In this document: piece after piece, positions 58,967-64,000 of the stretch
Layout of the letters: every line of letters begins with the position of its first letter
How positions within the stretch are numbered: the first letter of the stretch is position 1
Assembly (NCBI RefSeq): GCF_019160155.1
Contig: NZ_JAFNIH010000041.1
Span: 414,871-478,870, forward strand
DNA length: 64,000 bases
Direction: 5' to 3'
Source: Pinisolibacter aquiterrae
Lineage (GTDB): Bacteria; Pseudomonadota; Alphaproteobacteria; Rhizobiales; Ancalomicrobiaceae
Position numbers and translations under genes: made by a program
Notes under the pieces: model-generated
What the model was told of the DNA's origin: nothing
What the model saw: the letters and a program-made list of their open reading frames with translations, nothing else
Database searches by the model: none

Positions 58967-59470
58967 ATGGGTCCGACCCTGATCCTCGAGGGCAATGCCC
59001 ACACGGTCGAGGTCCTGCGCTGGCGCCCGCGCCTCGTCGTTCTCGTCGACGGTCGGCGCCACGAGGTCACCGACGTCGACGACGGCCGCGACGGTCATCG
59101 CTCGGCGGTGGTCGACGGCGCCGTCGTGGAGTTCATGCGCGCGGCCGATGACGGCCGCTGCCATCTGCGCATCGACGGCCGCACCTTCGAGATCGACCGC
59201 ATCGATCCGCGCGACGCCGCCGGCGGCGACGACCATTCCCACGACGTGGTGCGCGCGCCGATGCCGGGCGTCGTCGTCGACGTCCATCGATCCGCCGGCG
59301 AGGCGGTTCTGCGCGGCGAGAAGATCGTGACCATCGAGAGCATGAAGCTCCAGACGGCGCTGGTGGCCCCGCGCGACGGCGTCGTCGCCGCCCTGAGGCG
59401 CGCCGCCGGCGACACCTTCGACAAGGACGCCGTCATCATCGAACTCGAACCGCTTTCCGGAGAGGCGTGA
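58967..59470 (+). CDS. Separate biotin carboxyl carrier protein for the acyl-CoA carboxylase
   Basis: Carrier protein of 167 residues. The C-terminal biotinyl domain (about 95-165) has VRAPMPGVVVDVHRSAGEAV and the biotinylation site ESMKLQ with Lys127 (Ser instead of the common Ala). The N-terminal 90 residues (beta-rich, LILEGNAHTVEV and VDGRRHEVTDV) look like part of the BT linker domain that in one-piece alpha subunits joins biotin carboxylase to the carrier. So a methylcrotonyl-CoA-carboxylase-type alpha subunit is split at this boundary. Flanked by the two other carboxylase genes. Confidence 0.9.
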   Translation: MGPTLILEGNAHTVEVLRWRPRLVVLVDGRRHEVTDVDDGRDGHRSAVVDGAVVEFMRAADDGRCHLRIDGRTFEIDRIDPRDAAGGDDHSHDVVRAPMPGVVVDVHRSAGEAVLRGEKIVTIESMKLQTALVAPRDGVVAALRRAAGDTFDKDAVIIELEPLSGEA

Positions 59471-59475
59471 TCCCC

Positions 59476-61083
<1,608 letters not shown>

Positions 61084-61086
61084 GCC

Positions 61087-61707
61087 ATGGCCGCGCCGAT
61101 CCGCTTCTATCTCGATTTCGCCTCGCCCTACGCCTATTTCGCGGCGGGCCGCCTGCGCGCCCTCGCCGAGGCGCACGGGCGGGCGCTCGACATCCGCCCG
61201 GTGATCCTCTGGGCGGTCCTGAAGGCGCAAGGGATCGGCGACCCGATGGGCAGCGACGCGCGCAAGGCCTACATGCTCGCGGACATGGAACGATCGGCCG
61301 ACTTCTTCGGCGTGCCCTTCCGTTTTCCCGACGCCTTCCGCATCTCCACCCACCGCGCCGCTCGCCTCTTCCACGCGGTCGCGGCGGATCGGCCGGAGAT
61401 CGCCGAGGCGCTCGCCACGACCCTGCTCGAGAGTTTCTTCGTCCGGGGCGAGAACATCGCCGCCCCCGAGGAGGTCGCCGCCGTCCGCGCGGTCACCGGA
61501 CTGGACGGCGCGGCGATCACCGCCCTGATCGAGGGGCCGGTCGGTCGCGACCGGCTCGAGGCGACCGTGCGCGCGGCAATCGACGATGGTGTCGTCGGAT
61601 CCCCTTTCATCCTGGTCGAAGGTGAGGGATTCTTCGGAGCCGATCGCCTGCCGCAGATCGAATGGCGATTGGGGCGCATCGAGGATCCGAGGGGAAGACG
61701 ATCATGA
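61087..61707 (+). CDS. 2-hydroxychromene-2-carboxylate isomerase-like (DsbA/GST-kappa fold)
   Basis: Thioredoxin-fold protein of 206 residues. RFYLDFASPYAYFAAGRLRAL is the family opening; Ser11-Pro-Tyr at the glutathione site replaces the CxxC of DsbA. GVVGSPFILVEGEGFFGADRLPQIEWRL is the conserved end with cis-Pro. The family isomerises hydroxychromene carboxylate in naphthalene breakdown, with glutathione as cofactor, but many members act on cis/trans double bonds of other CoA pathways. It begins 3 nt after the carboxyltransferase gene and overlaps the next by four bases. Confidence 0.88.
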   Translation: MAAPIRFYLDFASPYAYFAAGRLRALAEAHGRALDIRPVILWAVLKAQGIGDPMGSDARKAYMLADMERSADFFGVPFRFPDAFRISTHRAARLFHAVAADRPEIAEALATTLLESFFVRGENIAAPEEVAAVRAVTGLDGAAITALIEGPVGRDRLEATVRAAIDDGVVGSPFILVEGEGFFGADRLPQIEWRLGRIEDPRGRRS

Positions 61708-62360
61708 CGAAGACCGAGTTCGAGGCGACGCTCAAGCCGACCCGCTTCATCGACAGCGACAGTCCGGTGGCGGCGGCCTTCGTCGAGGAACACGCCGGCA
61801 CCGGCGAGCCGATCGAGCGCGCCGTGCGGCTCTATCTCGCGGTGCGCGACCGGATCCGCTACGACTTCTTCGCCTTCGAACTCACACCCGAGGTCTTCGT
61901 CGGGTCGAACGCCCTCCAGGCGGATGCAGGCGTCTGCATCCCCAAGGCGGTGGCGCTCGCCACGGCGGCGCGCGCGGCCGGCATTCCGGCGCGGATCGGC
62001 TTCGCCGACGTGAAGAACCATCTCGCCTCGCCGCGCATCCTCGCGCTGATGGAGACCGACCTCTTCCGCTGGCATGCCTTCACCGAGATGCACCTCGAGG
62101 GCCGATGGGTGAAGGCGACGCCCGCCTTCGACGCCGAGCTCTGTCGCCGCTTCGGCGTCGTGCCGCTCGCCTTCGACGGCCGGAGCGATTCCGTCTTCCA
62201 CGAGTTCACGTCCGGCGGCGCGCGCCACATGGAATACGTCATGCAACGCGGCAGCTTCGACGACGTGCCCTACGACACCCTCGCCACCGATCTCCAGGCC
62301 TATTATCCGCGCCTGCTCGAGGCGATGGCGGCGGACCGAGCCACGCGCACGAGAGCCTGA
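61704..62360 (+). CDS. Transglutaminase-like cysteine protein
   Basis: Protein of 218 residues with a transglutaminase core. The triad is visible: Cys78 (ADAGVCIPKAVALATAARAAGIPAR), His124 (WHAFTEMHLEGRWVKA) and Asp143 (TPAFD). Such single-domain bacterial proteins are hydrolases or amidases rather than cross-linking enzymes. There is no signal peptide, so it is cytoplasmic. ATG 61704 overlaps the preceding stop; an in-frame start at 61662 would lie inside that gene. Its place between carboxylase and thiolase genes is puzzling; thioester hydrolysis is one untested idea. Confidence 0.85.
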   Translation: MTKTEFEATLKPTRFIDSDSPVAAAFVEEHAGTGEPIERAVRLYLAVRDRIRYDFFAFELTPEVFVGSNALQADAGVCIPKAVALATAARAAGIPARIGFADVKNHLASPRILALMETDLFRWHAFTEMHLEGRWVKATPAFDAELCRRFGVVPLAFDGRSDSVFHEFTSGGARHMEYVMQRGSFDDVPYDTLATDLQAYYPRLLEAMAADRATRTRA

Positions 62361-62389
62361 ACCCGAACGCCCTGGGGGGAGACCATCCG

Positions 62390-63571
62390 ATGACGAGGGA
62401 AGTCTATGTGATCGCCGGCGCCCGGACCGCGATCGGAACCTTCGGCGGCGCGCTCGCCGGCGAGACGCCGGCCGGGCTCGGCGCCGTGGTCGCGCGCGAG
62501 GCGATGCGCCGGGCCGGGGTCGCGGCCGAGCGGATCGAGCACGTCGTCTTCGGCAACGTCATTCCGACGACGCCGAGGGACGCCTATCTCTCCCGCGTCG
62601 CGGCGATGGAGGCGGGCATCCCCAAGGAGACCCCGGCGATGACCCTCAACCGGCTGTGCGGCTCGGGCGTGCAGGCGATCGTCTCGGCGGCGCAGTCGAT
62701 CCTGCTCGGCGACGCCGAGATCGCGCTGGCCGGCGGCGCCGAGGTGATGAGCCGCGCGCCGCATTACCTGACGACGAGCCGCTTCGGCGTGAAGATGGGG
62801 CCGACCACCGCCCTCGACGGACTGACCGGCATCCTCACCGATCCCTTCGGCCACGGCATCATGGGGATCACCGCCGAGAACGTCGCCGAGAAATGGGGCA
62901 TCTCGCGCCGGGACCAGGACGCCTTCGCCGTGGAGAGCCAGCGACGGGTCGCGACGGCGGTCGCCGAGGGCCGTTTCGCCGACCAGATCGTCGGCGTCGA
63001 GGTCGCGCGGGGACGCCAGACGGGCGTGTTCGCCTCGGACGAACATCCCAAACCCGGAACGACGCTCGAGAGCCTCGCCGAGCTTCCGGCGATCTTCAAG
63101 AAGGGCGGAACCGTCACCGCCGGCAACGCCTCCGGGATCAACGACGGCGCGGCGGCGGTCGTGCTCGCCTCGGCCGCCGAGGCGAAGACCTCGGGGCTGA
63201 CGCCGGCGGCGCGCATCGTCGGCTATGCCCACGCCGGCGTCGAGCCGGAACTGATGGGCATCGGCCCGGTCCCGGCGGTGCGCCGGCTCCTCGCCCGCAC
63301 GGGTCTCTCGATCGACGATTTCGACGTGGTCGAATCGAACGAGGCCTTCGCCTCGCAGGCCCTCGCCGTCTCGCGCGAACTCGGCCTCGACCCCGCCAGG
63401 GTCAATCCCGACGGCGGGGCGATCGCCCTCGGCCATCCGGTCGGGGCGACCGGCGTCATCCTGGTGGTGAAGGCGCTCTCCGCGCTGAAACGCACCGGCG
63501 GCCGCCGCGCCCTCGTCACGATGTGCATCGGCGGCGGCCAGGGCATCGCATTGGCGCTCGAGACGCCGTGA
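62390..63571 (+). CDS. Acetyl-CoA C-acyltransferase (thiolase)
   Basis: Thiolase of 393 residues that cleaves a 3-oxoacyl-CoA with CoA (or forms acetoacetyl-CoA). The nucleophile is Cys90 (NRLCGSGVQA); GNASGINDGAAAVVL, ESNEAFASQAL, the base His in GGAIALGHPVGATG and the second Cys in CIGGGQG are all present. It is the last gene of the plus-strand carboxylase operon, with GGGGGAG before ATG 62390 and a hairpin after the stop. A thiolase fits terminal beta-oxidation of terpenoid or branched acyl-CoAs. Confidence 0.94.
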   Translation: MTREVYVIAGARTAIGTFGGALAGETPAGLGAVVAREAMRRAGVAAERIEHVVFGNVIPTTPRDAYLSRVAAMEAGIPKETPAMTLNRLCGSGVQAIVSAAQSILLGDAEIALAGGAEVMSRAPHYLTTSRFGVKMGPTTALDGLTGILTDPFGHGIMGITAENVAEKWGISRRDQDAFAVESQRRVATAVAEGRFADQIVGVEVARGRQTGVFASDEHPKPGTTLESLAELPAIFKKGGTVTAGNASGINDGAAAVVLASAAEAKTSGLTPAARIVGYAHAGVEPELMGIGPVPAVRRLLARTGLSIDDFDVVESNEAFASQALAVSRELGLDPARVNPDGGAIALGHPVGATGVILVVKALSALKRTGGRRALVTMCIGGGQGIALALETP

Positions 63572-63577
63572 CGCATC

Positions 63578-63602
63578 GCCGGGCGGCGTCACCCCGCCCG
63601 GC
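63578..63602. terminator. Bidirectional hairpin between convergent genes
   Basis: GCCGGGCGG (63578-63586) and CCGCCCGGC (63594-63602) form a perfect 9-bp stem with a 7-nt loop in the 37-nt gap between the thiolase and 3-hydroxyacyl-CoA dehydrogenase genes, which converge. No T-run. Confidence 0.65.
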
Positions 63603-63608
63603 GCGGCC

Positions 63609-64000
63609 TCAATCCGCGAGGGTCAGCGACGCCCCCAGCAGCGCGCGCCGTCTGAGCCACGGGCTCGTGCGATAGCGAGGATCGGCGCAGGCCGCGTGGA
63701 TCGCCGCGAGGATCGCGGCGATCCGGGCCGGCCCGAGCCGGTCGCCGAGCGCCAGCGGGCCGGCGGGATAGCCGAGCCCGAGCTCGACGGCGCGATCGAC
63801 GTCCTCGGGCGTGGCGACGCGCTGTTGGGCGATGTCGCAGCCGACGTTGACGATCGCCGCGAGGATGCGTTGGGCGACGAAGCCGGCGCTGTCGCGCACG
63901 ACGGTCACCGGGGTGCCGTCGGCGGCGAGGAGCGCATGCGCGGCGGCGCGGACCTCGGCCCGCGTCACCGGCGTCGGCATCATCGTGCGACGGCGGTCGA
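63609..64000 (-). CDS. 3-hydroxyacyl-CoA dehydrogenase, C-terminal part (cut by window edge)
   Basis: C-terminal helical domain of an NAD-dependent 3-hydroxyacyl-CoA dehydrogenase: VVRDSAGFVAQRILAAIVNVGCDIAQQRVATPEDVDRAVELGLGYPAGPLALGDRLG, then DPRYRTSPWLRRRALLG at the end. The frame stays open past the ATG at 63983 to the window edge (DRRRT before MMPT), so the protein continues beyond the window with its Rossmann domain; about 129 codons are seen here. It would oxidise the 3-hydroxyacyl-CoA before the thiolase step. Confidence 0.82.
   Translation of the reverse strand, partial: DRRRTMMPTPVTRAEVRAAAHALLAADGTPVTVVRDSAGFVAQRILAAIVNVGCDIAQQRVATPEDVDRAVELGLGYPAGPLALGDRLGPARIAAILAAIHAACADPRYRTSPWLRRRALLGASLTLAD

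Overview
The window is uniformly GC-rich and almost fully coding. Codons show strong G/C third positions, operons are packed with ATGA/GTGA overlaps, and regulators of the GntR-FCD, LysR and TetR families sit beside ABC importers and acyl-CoA enzymes. This suggests a free-living alphaproteobacterium, most likely of the Hyphomicrobiales (Rhizobiales). That placement is inference from gene content; there is no rRNA in the window. I saw no tRNA, rRNA, CRISPR array, insertion sequence or phage gene.

Region 1 (1-12229, all plus) is an uptake and catabolism block. It holds a polar amino-acid ABC importer (25-2284), a PuuB-like FAD amine oxidoreductase (2330-3625) closed by a strong hairpin terminator, a GntR-FCD regulator with a perfect 14-bp operator over its own promoter (3874-4606), and a class-I glutamine amidotransferase. 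A Pot/Fbp-type importer follows, whose two permeases are fused in one chain, with a creatinase-fold protein lacking the M24 metal ligands, a DapA/NanA-fold lyase and an atypical short-chain dehydrogenase.

Region 2 (12320-29561, all minus) looks like one operon of about 17 kb, read from an aldehyde dehydrogenase at 29561 down to a tandem universal stress protein. Between them lie a thiamine-diphosphate enzyme, a branched-chain-type importer in which LivM, LivG and LivF are one 856-residue polypeptide, a TIM-barrel isomerase, two nucleotide-sugar-type epimerases, a cupin, an SDR, an FAD dehydrogenase and the tricarballylate dehydrogenase pair TcuA/TcuB. A divergent LysR gene (29692-30627) is its probable regulator.

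Region 3 (30628-36675) is the most striking part: a DSF-type (diffusible signal factor) quorum-sensing locus. rpfF (cis-2-unsaturated fatty-acid synthase) converges on, and overlaps by 73 nt, an rpfC-like membrane hybrid histidine kinase. The kinase is translationally coupled to a REC-PAS-GGDEF-EAL protein that occupies the place of RpfG. The usual HD-GYP output is therefore replaced by a dual cyclase/phosphodiesterase architecture.

Region 4 (36676-39590) has a rearrangement scar, where the last residues of a RidA gene abut the 3' half of an oligopeptide-ABC ATPase, and then a LysR/quinone-oxidoreductase divergent pair sharing a perfect inverted repeat.

Region 5 (39591-64000) is an acyl-CoA island resembling the Atu/Liu pathways for acyclic terpenes or leucine/isovalerate. 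It has a Liv importer with an embedded acyl-CoA ligase, hydratases, a second ligase, a TetR regulator, an isovaleryl-CoA-type dehydrogenase, AtuA, and a biotin-dependent carboxylase whose biotin carboxylase and biotin carrier are separate genes. These are followed by an HCCA-isomerase-like protein, a transglutaminase-fold protein, a thiolase and the end of a 3-hydroxyacyl-CoA dehydrogenase. Three copies of a TTGATGAATTGTCWTCATT-like operator lie in its two divergent promoter regions. This suggests that the TetR protein encoded between them controls the whole island.
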